Under the pieces are notes generated by a model. That model was given only the letters and a program-made list of their open reading frames with translations, did no database searches and had not been told where the DNA came from. This document shows, in pieces, positions 55,150 through 64,000 of a stretch of DNA of 64,000 bases. Positions within the stretch are counted from its first letter, which is position 1; each line of letters opens with the position of its first letter. The translations under genes were made by a program, and so were the position numbers. Origin of the DNA: Wurfbainia villosa (lineage: Eukaryota > Streptophyta > Magnoliopsida > Zingiberales > Zingiberaceae); assembly GCA_025175895.1 (NCBI GenBank), contig CM045990.1, forward strand, positions 42,776,658-42,840,657, in the 5' to 3' direction.

Positions 55150-57019
55150 TGAAGGTTGTGGAACTGAAGCTTCGCTTCCCACCTCGGTTGCTAGTGCATG
55201 GCGATCCCATCTATGTCCCCGGAAAAAAAAAATTAATCCTTGACGAAGAGGGATTACCCAAGCAACCGATCCATCATCGTGCTATTCGATTAGAGTGGTC
55301 ACTTGAACAAACTTGTTATTCAAGCAACCTACCTCTTTCCTTCGATTAGCTGCGAAATAGACGATGTACGGATCGCCGATTTTTGTGTTTGTCTTTGGGG
55401 TCCAAGTAAATTAGCCACATGCAATTAATTACATCATACAAAGAAACAAAAGGAAACCAAAACAAGAATTATACCTCTTGTTTACCTCAAGGTCTTCTAT
55501 TGTATGTCCTATTCTCCTCTTGGACGTTGCGTAGGCAATGATCCTCCAAGAGATGAAGCCTCCTAGATCACGAATCTTCCTTTCCTTGTTTGTTTCGAAC
55601 AAAGTAAGATAATAAGCTCCCTTCTTCTCCTTTCTAGTTCCGAACACAATTCCTTTGGAGAAAGATCAAGCAACCTTCTCCTCTTTGTTGTTGCCGCTGG
55701 CCACCAAGGAGAGGGAGATGGAATTGCCGACCAAGATTGATATCTTGCCGCCGACCAAAGGAGAGGGGTAGGAGGAGGTTTGGGCGCCGGCCAAAGCAAG
55801 GAGGAAGAAGATGGGCACCGGCTACTAACTAGGAAGAGAAGGAAGCAAACCCTAATCTTTCCAAAGAGTTGCCGCCCAAGCCTAATTCCCAACCCTAGCC
55901 GCCCAAGCCAAAACTCTAATCTCCCAAAGATATCTTGCCGCCCACTCCTAAATCCTTATTTATAGAGTTAGGCTTAAGCCTCCTTTTAATCTCCACCATT
56001 GGATCTAGAGATTTAATCTCAACTGTCGGATCTAGAGATTTAATCTCCACCGTCGGATCTAGAGATTTAACCTCCACCGTCGGATCTAGACTTTCATTGT
56101 CCACCATCGGATCTAGGCTTCATGAGGGTTTTAATAGGCTACAATAGAGACCATGAGAAGGAGTTGGATCTTGGCCACCCAATGGATCTAGCCCACATAA
56201 AGTCCGATCCATCAATGATAATCCATTCCACTAGAGGATTATCATTGATCTACCTACCAACCCCCATAAATAAATATGAGCTCCATATATTAATTGTACA
56301 AATATCTCCCCGTGTTTAAGATCTCGAATGTCCGTCAATTAATTAATTTATTGACAATTAATTAATCAACATCTAACTCCATGAGTAGTACCACTCAACT
56401 TTATCATCATGCCGGACCAAGTCCACCTATAGGGTTTACATGATAATCCTTATGAGCTCCTCAAGGGGACATCATCATCCTAATATATAGGACACGGTTT
56501 CCTCCTATAATCAATGTCACACCATGTAAATAATATCATTTCCCAACTTACCGAGCCTATCAATTTACTCTATAAATCTCGCCCATTGGTAAATTAAAGA
56601 AATAAATACTAAGTACATGTGCCCGTTATTATATCGGGATTAAGAGCATGTACACCATAATATCCGATGTCCGATTCAATTATGTAGTCAGCAATAAATT
56701 GAATCACCTCTAAGTCGGTCCTGCTCAATATACACAAAGTGAACTAGTGTAATTCTATGGTCAAGACAAACCAATATCAAATTACACTACAACCATACCG
56801 ATGATTTGTCCAAAACCATCTCGGTTGTGAGCCTCTATTTATACTCTACAAGGAACTGATAACATGATCTCCTGTGTGACACTACACACCATGTTATCTA
56901 CAATGTAATGTATCAGACAATATGCATAACCATAAATATGCAAACAATGATCATGTGATTCTTATTTCAAAAATAAAGATTTCATATAAAAGATAGACTT
57001 TTCAGTATACATCCCAACA
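55150..57019 (-). repeat. E1 5' LTR (1870 bp)
   Basis: On + TGAAGGTTGTGGAAC to CATCCCAACA, the mate of 23470-25369. It has about five minisatellite units (55984-56117) against about six in the mate. It is followed by ACTTC (57020-57024), the right TSD. Confidence 0.9.
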
Positions 57020-57024
57020 ACTTC

Positions 57025-57649
57025 TAGGACCAATTAGCAGAAGCCCAATGCCAAAGGGAGGAAGACATTGAAACCATAACAACCCTTCAATGCCAGTAGA
57101 GGGACGCATAAATTATATTCGCCCTCTGACGCGAGAAACAAAAAGATGAAAATACTATAGCCACCCTTCGAACCAAATTAAGCGAAGAGGTATACCAAAA
57201 TTTAGCTTTGATATCAAGTAGGTTTCGAGCTCATTCCCGACTATGCAGGCAAGAAACTTCTCTACAGTAACTGAGGAGTGGAATTGCCCGCACCAGGGCT
57301 TACATTGAGGTAGTGGAAGGGATTTTAGCTTCCATGAGTTAGGATATGGTGGACATGTCAAGGGTCATGCAATAGGGTCAAACTTCCCAATCCGACGATG
57401 TGTCCACCCTGGCAGATGCTATCATTCAAGTATCATAACGATATTGTCAAACTCGCTGAGCCCTCTGGGAGCATAGAGAACATTGTTCCAGGTTCCATCA
57501 AGATGCATCCACAACTAATCCAACCCAACAGGAATGGCTGCTGTCTCTGATGTAAACTACTTACCAGGATGGATTCAATGAGGTGGTTCGACAATATGCT
57601 GATCACGGGTTCCCTCCAGTTAATCAACCTGCTCTTTTTTTGCATTAGG
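57025..57649 (+). pseudogene. Coiled-coil ORF, 3' part (continues 22742-23469)
   Basis: With E1 removed the frame continues as a TAG, then DQLAEAQCQREEDIETITTLQ, EKQKDENTIATLRTKLSEEVY, NLALISSRFRAHSRL, AYIEVVEGILASMS, DDVSTLADAIIQ, TNPTQQEWLLSLM and HGFPPVNQPALFLH, ending at a TAG near 57649. It is heptad-rich with charged residues. Most of the stops that break it are TAG or TAA where CAG or CAA would fit. It ends about 300 bp before the - strand integrase tail. The family is unknown. Confidence 0.5.
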
Positions 57650-57957
57650 AGATTGACTTTAGATGCTATTCCTCAGAACATTTCAAATTGTAATTGTCTT
57701 GCCCATTGATAATGGTTAACAATTCTAATAGTGCGCTGTGAGACTGCCATTTTTGTGACAAATTAATTGTATTCAGTACTATTCTATGGTTTCTTCTTCC
57801 TTAGAATGAAAAATCAGTTCTCATTAATTCTTGCTCTTCATAATTGAACATAACTACTAGTCACAATATCATAACTGGGCATTCATGTTGTGTTCGTCTT
57901 TTCAAAACTCAGAGAGAATGCGTAAAATTCCTCAACTTAACACCCTTCAATTACATG
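57650..57957. other. Spacer between the two convergent frames
   Basis: AT-rich, no ORF or repeat that I can recognise. It separates the end of the + strand coiled-coil ORF from the end of the - strand integrase. Confidence 0.4.
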
Positions 57958-58151
57958 GTATGAAAATATTTTAGGTGTACAACATTCTAGGGCTGAGGTA
58001 GCTCTTTACCCTTATCATCCTTTAGGTAATAGGCAGACCCAGCCACTCGGCGAGTAACAGTATAAGGCCTTTCCCAATTAGGGGCTAGCTTTTCAGGATC
58101 TCCAGCAGGGTTAACCTTGCGCAACACTAAATCACCTTCTTGGAACCTCTT
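57958..58151 (-). pseudogene. Tat-type gypsy integrase, C-terminal fragment
   Basis: On -: LTKRFQEGDLVLRKVNPAGD, EKLAPNWERPYTVTRRVAGSAYYL and KDDKGKELPQP, then a TAG and NVVHLKYFHTM. The GDLVLRKV...KLAPNWExPYxV pattern is the integrase C-terminal domain of Tat/Athila-side Ty3/gypsy elements. The rest of the gene is cut off by E3 at about 58151. A stop replaces the Trp expected after LPQP. Confidence 0.75.
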
Positions 58152-59368
58152 GGTGAGATATATGTACAAATAATATATGGAGCCCATATTTATTTATGGG
58201 GGTTGGTGAGGTAGATCAATGATAATCCTCTAGTGGAATGGATTGTCATTAATGGATCGGACTTTATCTGGGCTAGATCCTTTGGGTGGCCAAGATCCAA
58301 CTCCTCCTCATGGTCCCTATTGCAGCCTATTAAAACCCTCATGAAGCCTAGATCCAATGGTGGAAAATGGAACTCTAGATCCGACGATGGAGATTAAATC
58401 TCTAGATCCGACGGTGGAGATTAAATCTCTAGATCCGATGGTGGAGATTAAATCTCTAGATCCGACGGTTGAGATTAAATCTCTAGATCCGACGGTTGAT
58501 ATTAAATCCCTAGATCCGACGATGGAGATTGAAAGGAGGCTTAAGCCTAGCTCTATAAAAAGGGGGCCAAGACTTGGGCAGCAAGAACAATTGAGAGAGG
58601 CTAGGGTTTGCTTCCAAAGCCTTGGGCGGCAACTAGGTTTTGGTTAGGGTTTGTTGGTTGGTAACTAGGAGGTGGCTAGGGTTTGCTTCTCATCTTGGGC
58701 AGCGGCAACCTAGGGTTGGCTTCTCCTTTTGGCCAGCAGCAACAAGATCCATCATCAAGACTTGGCCGGCACCTCTCCCTCTCCTTTGGCCGGCGACAAC
58801 CTTTCTTTAAGGTTGGCCGACGATCCTATTCCTCTCCTTGGCCGGCGGCAAGGATCAATCTTGGAGCTTGGTGGTCGGTTCTAGATAGGAGAAGAGTTTC
58901 ATTTTATTCTTCTCTTTGTTCGGAGCGAGCAAGGAAGGGAAGAGCATGTTCTAGGAGGCTTCGACTTTTGGAAGATCGTCGCCCACACGATGTCCAAAAG
59001 GAGGAAGGACATACAATAGAAGATCAAGAGGTATAACAAGAGGTATAATTCTTGTTTATGAATCTTTTCTTATTCTATACATGTTGTATATTTTGTGTGT
59101 GGCTAAATTTACTTGGACCCCGAATACGAACACAAAAATTGGCGATCCGTACATCGTCTATTCCACGACTATTCGAAGAATAGAGGTAGGTTGCTTGAAC
59201 AACAAGTTTGTTCAAGTGACCACTCTAATCGGATAGCACGACGATGGAACGGTAGCTTGGGTAATTCCTAATTGTCATGGATTAATTTTTTTTAATCCGG
59301 GGACGATGAAGGGATCGCCATGAACAAGCGATCGAGTTGGAGTGGGAAGCGAAGTTCCCCTACCTTCA
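58152..59368 (+). repeat. E3 5' LTR, 5'-truncated
   Basis: It enters the LTR at GAGATATATGTAC, matching the reverse complement of the E2 LTR near 40512-40526, so roughly the first 700 bp are absent. It holds the minisatellite (58348-58534) and TATA-like CTCTATAAAA (58551-58560), and ends CCCCTACCTTCA. Its single PBS agrees with an older, unduplicated LTR end. Confidence 0.88.
58551..58560 (+). promoter_or_regulatory. TATA-like box in the E3 LTR
   Basis: CTCTATAAAA just after the minisatellite. The same position in E1 and E2 LTRs also carries a TATA-like sequence. The minisatellite therefore lies directly upstream of the core promoter. Confidence 0.5.
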
Positions 59369-59370
59369 AT

Positions 59371-59382
59371 TGGTATCAGAGC
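59371..59382 (+). promoter_or_regulatory. E3 primer binding site
   Basis: TGGTATCAGAGC two bases after the LTR end TTCA, followed by CACAG as in the other E-family leaders. Confidence 0.9.
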
Positions 59383-60412
59383 CACAGTTTCCGGTTTTGT
59401 GTGTTTATGATTTGATTACTTTTATGCACTTTTCATATATTATATGTGTCGGATAATTGTAGGATGTGCATAGGCTAACTCTTTGGTTGCAGGCATAAAA
59501 TCTAACTATTATGGCCATTTGTGTATGTGATTGCATGTGTGTAATATTATTTGAATCCTCGGGGTTGACGAGACTTGTATTTAATTTTTGTAATTAGATA
59601 CGACATTGTTTAGCCACTCATTTATTTTAGTTTACTTTCGATCTAGATTTCATGTACACTCCTTCAAGGATTATAGGATGGAGACATGTAAATTAAAATA
59701 GTTAGTCTCGGCTCAGATCTCCGGATGGCTCGTACATTGCGTAGGGAGGAGCGGACGAGATGGCGATACAACGAGAGGCATATTGGAGACAAAAGCCATA
59801 ATAGTTGGAAAATATTTTTTTCATATTTATTGCTTTTTGTTTGATATGCATGTCGTAGGCTAGGAAAATTCCTCAATTTTAAATTACTAAGTGGGAGAGG
59901 GATATTTTTATAAATTCCCATGACCTCCATTACGATTTGACATGTGATGCAAACAAACTTACGCGTCGGCTCTGAGTGCCTTCCTCCCCATCGGATGAGT
60001 TTGTTTGTGGATCACAAGGTCGAATATGGTTATAGGAAATTATTAAAGAGCGTGTGTACTTCCCCATCGGAAGGCATATAACCCGAGATAATTACCTTGG
60101 TACCAAGTAATGGTGAACACTTAGATGCAAATAGGAGTATCCTCCCCATCGGAGTCACTGCTTTTATTTGTAGGGCCAAAGAGGAACCAACTATTAATTT
60201 TATTTGTCAAAAAGTTAGGTTGACAAGATAGTAAAATTAATGGGTAAAACCTCCTCTTACAAATGTAGAATTCGTATACGTCCACACTATCGTGGCATAC
60301 GATATTCTCGGTGTTTTGAGGTGTTGGTTGATTTTAAAATTTTATTGTTTGAGGAATCAATAATTTTTTGAAATCTAATGTTTTGATCTATGTGATTCTT
60401 AGGTTTTTCAAA
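59383..60412 (+). other. E3 leader
   Basis: Noncoding, reverse-complementary to the E1 and E2 leaders. It contains TCCCCATCGG twice (about 59985 and 60141). No ORF is supported. Confidence 0.75.
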
Positions 60413-61240
60413 ATGTCTTTCAATCCACTTGCTGTGATACTGAAAGAAAATAAACTTACTGGACCCAATTATGTTGATTGGAAGAGGAATCTTGACATTG
60501 TCTTGACTGCTGAGGAGTACAAATATGTACTCTTCGAAGAGTGTCCTCCTAAGCCTGTAGATGATTCTGGGGAAAAGGAGAAGGAGAGTTATAAGAAGTG
60601 GATTAAGGCTGATGAGATGACGTGATGTTACATTTTGGCATCTATGTCAAATGTACTGCAACATCAGCATCAAGCCATGCCCACTGCTTATGACATGATG
60701 CTCAATCTCAAAGGGAACACAGGCAAGAAGCCATGAGGAACTTGATGACGACCACCATGATCGAGGGAACACCTGTGAGGGATCATGTTCTCAAGATGAT
60801 GGCTCATTTGAATGAGCTGGAAGTCCTCGGAGCTGAGATCGATGGGGAAACCTAGGTCGATATCATCCTCCAGTTTCTACCGAGGAGTTTTGAGCAGTTC
60901 CGCCTGAACTACAACATGAACAAGAGGTTGTATTCGTTGGCGGAGCTTCTGACAGAACTCCAGGTGACAGAGGAGCTTTTTCGTCAGAGTGCTCAGGCAC
61001 AGGCCATGGTTGCCCAAAAGGTTTCTACTTCTAAGCCGAAAGGCAAGAAGAAGAAGAAACAAGCTGGGGCAAAGGTGGCGGGAGGAACTCAGGGAGGAGT
61101 GAAGAAGCTTAAAGGCAAGTGCTTCACTTGCAAGCAGACTGGACATTGGAAGAAGGACTGCCCCAATCGGAAGCAGAACAAAGGTATATCTTTTGGTCTA
61201 GTCATTGAAACATGTTTAGCGGTGTTATCTATCGATACCT
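60413..61240 (+). pseudogene. E3 gag (stops and an internal deletion)
   Basis: ATG at 60413 opens MSFNPLAVILKENKLTGPNY and VDWKRNLDIVLTAEEYKYVL. A stop follows ADEMT (60624), and a deletion near 60712 removes the segment corresponding to ELFGHQNRAAR. The TAG after IDGET (about 60853) is shared with E1 and E2. The open part from 60916 has a Lys-rich stretch and an intact CCHC knuckle, CFTCKQTGHWKKDC, the best in the family here. Confidence 0.88.
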
Positions 61241-62690
61241 GGTGTGTAGATACGGGAGTCACTGATCATGTCTGTAATACTTTACAGGGGTTCCAGGAAA
61301 CCAGACGACTGGCTGAGGGGAAGATTACTGTTTAGTTGTGCAATGCCACGAAGGTGGCGGCTGTTGCAGTGGGAGATGTTTATTTATCTTTTGAGAAGAA
61401 TAAAGTTTTGATTCTTAAAAATTGCCTTTATGTACCTTTATTTAGAAAGAATTTGATTTCAGTTTCTAAATTGTTTATGGATGAATATTCTATTTCTTTT
61501 AATGACAGAGTTGTTATAAAAAGGAATAGGGAGATTATCTGTTCTGGTGCATTGATAGGAAATTTATATACTCTTGAACCAAAAGCTCCCACAATGCAAA
61601 TAGAAGTTAATAACTCATCTTCTAATTTCAATAAGAGAAAAGAACCTTCGAAGATGAACCAAACATATCTTTGGCATCTAAGACTTGGTCATATTAACCT
61701 AAGCAGAATTCAAAGGTTGATAGCTGATGGACCTCTGAGTTCATTAGTGATGGAAGACTTCCCAACCTACGAGTCTTGCTTGGAAGGTAAAATGACCAAG
61801 AGGCCTTTCAAGGCCAAGGGGTATAGAGCCAAAAATGTGTTGGAATTGGTTCATTCTGATTTATGTGGTCCTATGTCTATCTAGGCAAGAGGTGGTTTTG
61901 AGTATTTCGTCTCTTTCATAAATGATTATTCAAGATATGGATACATTTACTTGATGCGCTGCAAGTCTGAATGCTTTGACAAGTTTAAAGAATTCAAGGC
62001 TGATGTGGGGAAACGTCAAGGTAAAAGTATCAAGACACTACGATCTGATCGTGGTGGTGAGTACCTCTTGGGAGAGTTTAGGAATTACTTATCAGAGGCT
62101 GGGATTCAATCCCAATTGTCTACACCTGGCACACCCCAGCAAAATGGTGTAGCAGAGCGAAGGAATAGGACTCTTATGGAGATGGTTAGATCAATAATGA
62201 GTTATTCTGAGTTGTCAGATTCGTTCTGGGGGTATGCTCTGGATACGATGGTGTATATTCTGAACTTGGTTCCATCTAAATCAGTGCCTTCTACTCCCAC
62301 AGAATTGTGGACTGGGCAAAAGCCTAGTCTGAGACATATTTGGATTTGGGGGAGTCCAACACATGTGCTGAAGGCAGATGCTGGTAAGTTGGAACCTCAT
62401 ACAGAAGTACGCATGTTCGTTGGCTATCCTAGAGAAACGAAAGGTGGTTTATTTTATAGTCCTAGAGATCAGAGGGTGATCGTTAGTACTAACACCAGAT
62501 TTCTAGAGGAAGACTATGTGATGAACCACAAGCCCATGAGTAAGACTGTTCTGGAGGAATTGAGAGGGGAAGTCACTACTTCAGTACCACCGATACAAGA
62601 GAATATACCACAAGTCACTGTACCGCATGTCACAGAGGATACACAGGTGATACCTCATCGTAGTGGGAGGATTGTTAGATAGCCTGATAG
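61241..62690 (+). pseudogene. E3 protease and integrase (stops at 61333 and 61882)
   Basis: Protease motif CVDTGVTDHVCN (about 61242-61277) is intact. The integrase zinc domain reads HLRLGHINLSRIQRL...YESCLEGK, with one Cys lost to Tyr. The core has HSDLCGPMS, FINDYSRYGY, LRSDRGGEY and NGVAERRNR with 35-residue spacing. Stops lie after GKITV and GPMSI. The C-terminal region runs to HRSGRIVR, then TAG. Confidence 0.88.
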
Positions 62691-64000
62691 ATTCACGTTC
62701 TTGGAAGAATCTTATGATTTGGTCCATAGCGAACATGAACTTGATCCCCGGGCATATGACGAGGCAATCCAAGATAAAGATGCGGTACCTTGGCAAAGTG
62801 TAATGAATGCTGAGATTGAATCTATGGATTCAAATCAGGTCTGGGAGCTAGTAGAACCACCCAATGGTGTAAAAGCCATTGGATGCAAGTGGATCTACAA
62901 AAGAAAGAGTGAAATAGACGGGAAGGTTGAAACCTTCAAAGCAAGGCTAGTTGCGAAGGGGTATACTCAGAAAGAGGGTATCGATTATGAGGAGATCTTT
63001 TTGCCGGTAGCCATGCTTAAGTCTATCCGGATTCTCTTATGTATTACTGCTCATATGGTTTATGAGGTATGGCAGATGGATGTCAAGACAGCTTTCCTTA
63101 ATGGAAGTCTTGAGGAAAACATCTATATGAAGCAACCAGAGGGATTCGTTGCAAAGGGCAAAGAGCATCTTGTGTGTAAGCTTAATCGGTCCATTTATGG
63201 ATTGAAGCAAGCTTCGAGGTCTTGGAACATCCGCTTTGATGAGGTAATCTAGTTTTATGAATTTATTCAAAGTCTGGATGAGTCTTGTGTATACAAGAGA
63301 TGTAACGAAAACATAGTGGTATTTCTTGTACTATACGTAGATGACATTTTATTAATTGGCAACAGTGTCAAGGTGTTATCGAACGTAAGGGTATGGTTGT
63401 CCAAACAGTTTGATATGAAGGACTTGGGAGAAGTGGGACACATCCTTGGGATCAAAGTTATAAGGGATCGCAAGAAAAGGATGCTGTGCTTATCTCAAGC
63501 TTCATACATAGACACCATTATGGATTGTTTTAGCATGTAGAACTCCAAGAAAGATTTTCTACCTTTTAGGCATGGAGTTCCTTTATCTAAGGAGATGTGT
63601 CCTAGAACATCTAAGAAGATAGAGGAGATGAAGGCGGTTTCTTATGCTTCGGTAGTAGGAAGCCTCATGTATGTCATGCTATGTACGAGACCGGATATCT
63701 ACTTTGTCGTGGGCATGGTCAACAGATATTAGAGTAATCCAGGACAGGGACATTGGACTGCGGTAAAGCATATATTGAAGTACTTGAGAAGGACTAGGGA
63801 TTATATGCTAGTTTACCAGGCAGACTAATTACTCCCTTTGGGTTACACAGATTCCGACTTCTAATCAGATAGAGATAACAGTAAGTCTACCTCAGGTTTT
63901 GTGTTTACTTTGGGAGGTAGAGCCATTGTATGGAGGAGTGTCAAGCAGAAATGCGTGGCAGACTCTACCATGGAAGCTGAGTATGTGGCAGCCTCTGAGG
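62691..64000 (+). pseudogene. E3 reverse transcriptase and partial RNase H
   Basis: VWELVEPPNGVKAIGCKWIYKR, ARLVAKGYTQKEGIDYEE, MDVKTAFLNG, RSIYGLKQASRSW and VLYVDDILLIGN are present. Stops occur at about 63250, 63538, 63730, 63826 and 63862. RNase H continues with SDRDNSKSTSG and VADSTMEAEYVAASE, where the window ends. Confidence 0.9.

Larger units (their letters stand above)
23470..57019 (-). mobile_element. E1: - strand Ty1/copia element containing nested insertions
   Basis: 3' LTR 23470-25369, PPT, RNase H and RT (25403-26912), integrase C-terminal part (to 27470), Tekay-like insertion (27471-37035), integrase core (37041-37847), gag (to 38893), leader (38894-39250), E2 insertion (39251-54470), rest of the leader (54476-55149), PBS and 5' LTR (55150-57019). 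Without the insertions, E1 is roughly 9 kb. The protein motifs resemble the Tork/TAR/Angela side of plant copia. Confidence 0.88.
22136..58151 (-). mobile_element. Tat-type Ty3/gypsy remnant, the oldest layer (interrupted by E1)
   Basis: The two outer pieces, 22136-23469 and 57020-58151, join through the E1 insertion. They hold a + strand coiled-coil ORF with one intron and, facing it, the C-terminal end of a - strand gypsy integrase of the Tat type. Tat-lineage elements are known to carry extra ORFs beside pol, some antisense. The layout here fits that, but I see no LTR of this element, so the assignment is inference. Confidence 0.5.
58152..64000 (+). mobile_element. E3: + strand copia element of the E family, truncated at both window edges
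   Basis: Partial 5' LTR (58152-59368), PBS, leader, gag, protease, integrase, RT and part of RNase H, running past 64000. It lies in opposite orientation to E1 and E2. The missing LTR start and the junction with Tat sequence at about 58151 show a deletion. Confidence 0.9.

Noticed and set aside
23470..57019. A resistance or metabolic gene cluster hidden among the repeats
   Set aside because: Every long frame here is explained by copia or gypsy domains, LTR repeats, or the OTU fragment. I see no other host-type domain.

Overview
This is plant nuclear DNA, probably from a large, repeat-rich angiosperm genome. I see no intact host gene. Nearly all of the window is nested LTR retrotransposons, many with stop codons and frameshifts. 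The support is repeated LTR pairs with TG...CA ends, target-site duplications (TSDs), tRNA-type primer binding sites (PBS), polypurine tracts (PPT), and copia or gypsy polyprotein motifs. The species cannot be read from the sequence.

Layout. (1) 1-5682: unidentified hairpin-rich noncoding DNA (1-1728), then the 3' half of a + strand SIRE/Maximus-type Ty1/copia element (SIRE-a; pol remnant and 3' LTR 4550-5682). (2) 5683-9686: 5' half of a - strand SIRE-type element (SIRE-b; LTR 8499-9686, 547-codon gag). (3) 9687-11070 and 20420-22135: a third, - strand SIRE-type element (SIRE-c; 5' LTR 20615-22135). Its gag is split by a complete + strand copia element, Copia-B (11071-20419, 2.2-kb LTRs, TSD TCTTC). 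(4) 22136-23469 and 57020-58151: the oldest layer. It holds a + strand Ser/Pro-rich coiled-coil ORF with a GT-AG intron, running toward a - strand Tat-type gypsy integrase C-terminus. I read this as a Tat element with an antisense extra ORF. (5) 23470-57019: a - strand copia element E1 (TSD ACTGC/ACTTC). It contains a Tekay-like gypsy (27471-37035, TSD GCCAT/GCCGT), which itself contains a solo SIRE LTR (27770-29315, TSD TTGGG). E1 also contains a sister element E2 (39251-54470, TSD AAGTA), later enlarged by a 6.26-kb tandem duplication from unequal crossing-over. (6) 58152-64000: a + strand relative, E3, with a 5'-truncated LTR. It runs off the right edge.

The most striking content is in the Tekay-like LTRs. 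Each carries, in sense orientation, an intronless piece of a host OTU-family deubiquitinase gene. The piece holds the catalytic-Cys block and a block ending in the conserved His. Upstream are a TATA-like box, a CT/GA-rich leader and a (GA)n microsatellite. An exon-sized gap, a splice-donor consensus and a tRNA-like A-box/B-box sequence are also present in both LTRs.

Other notable points are a crossover mapped to a 29-bp tract, an E2 LTR end that has taken in a second PBS, a gag stop shared by all four E-family copies, and clusters of CTG/CAG-context indels that look technical.
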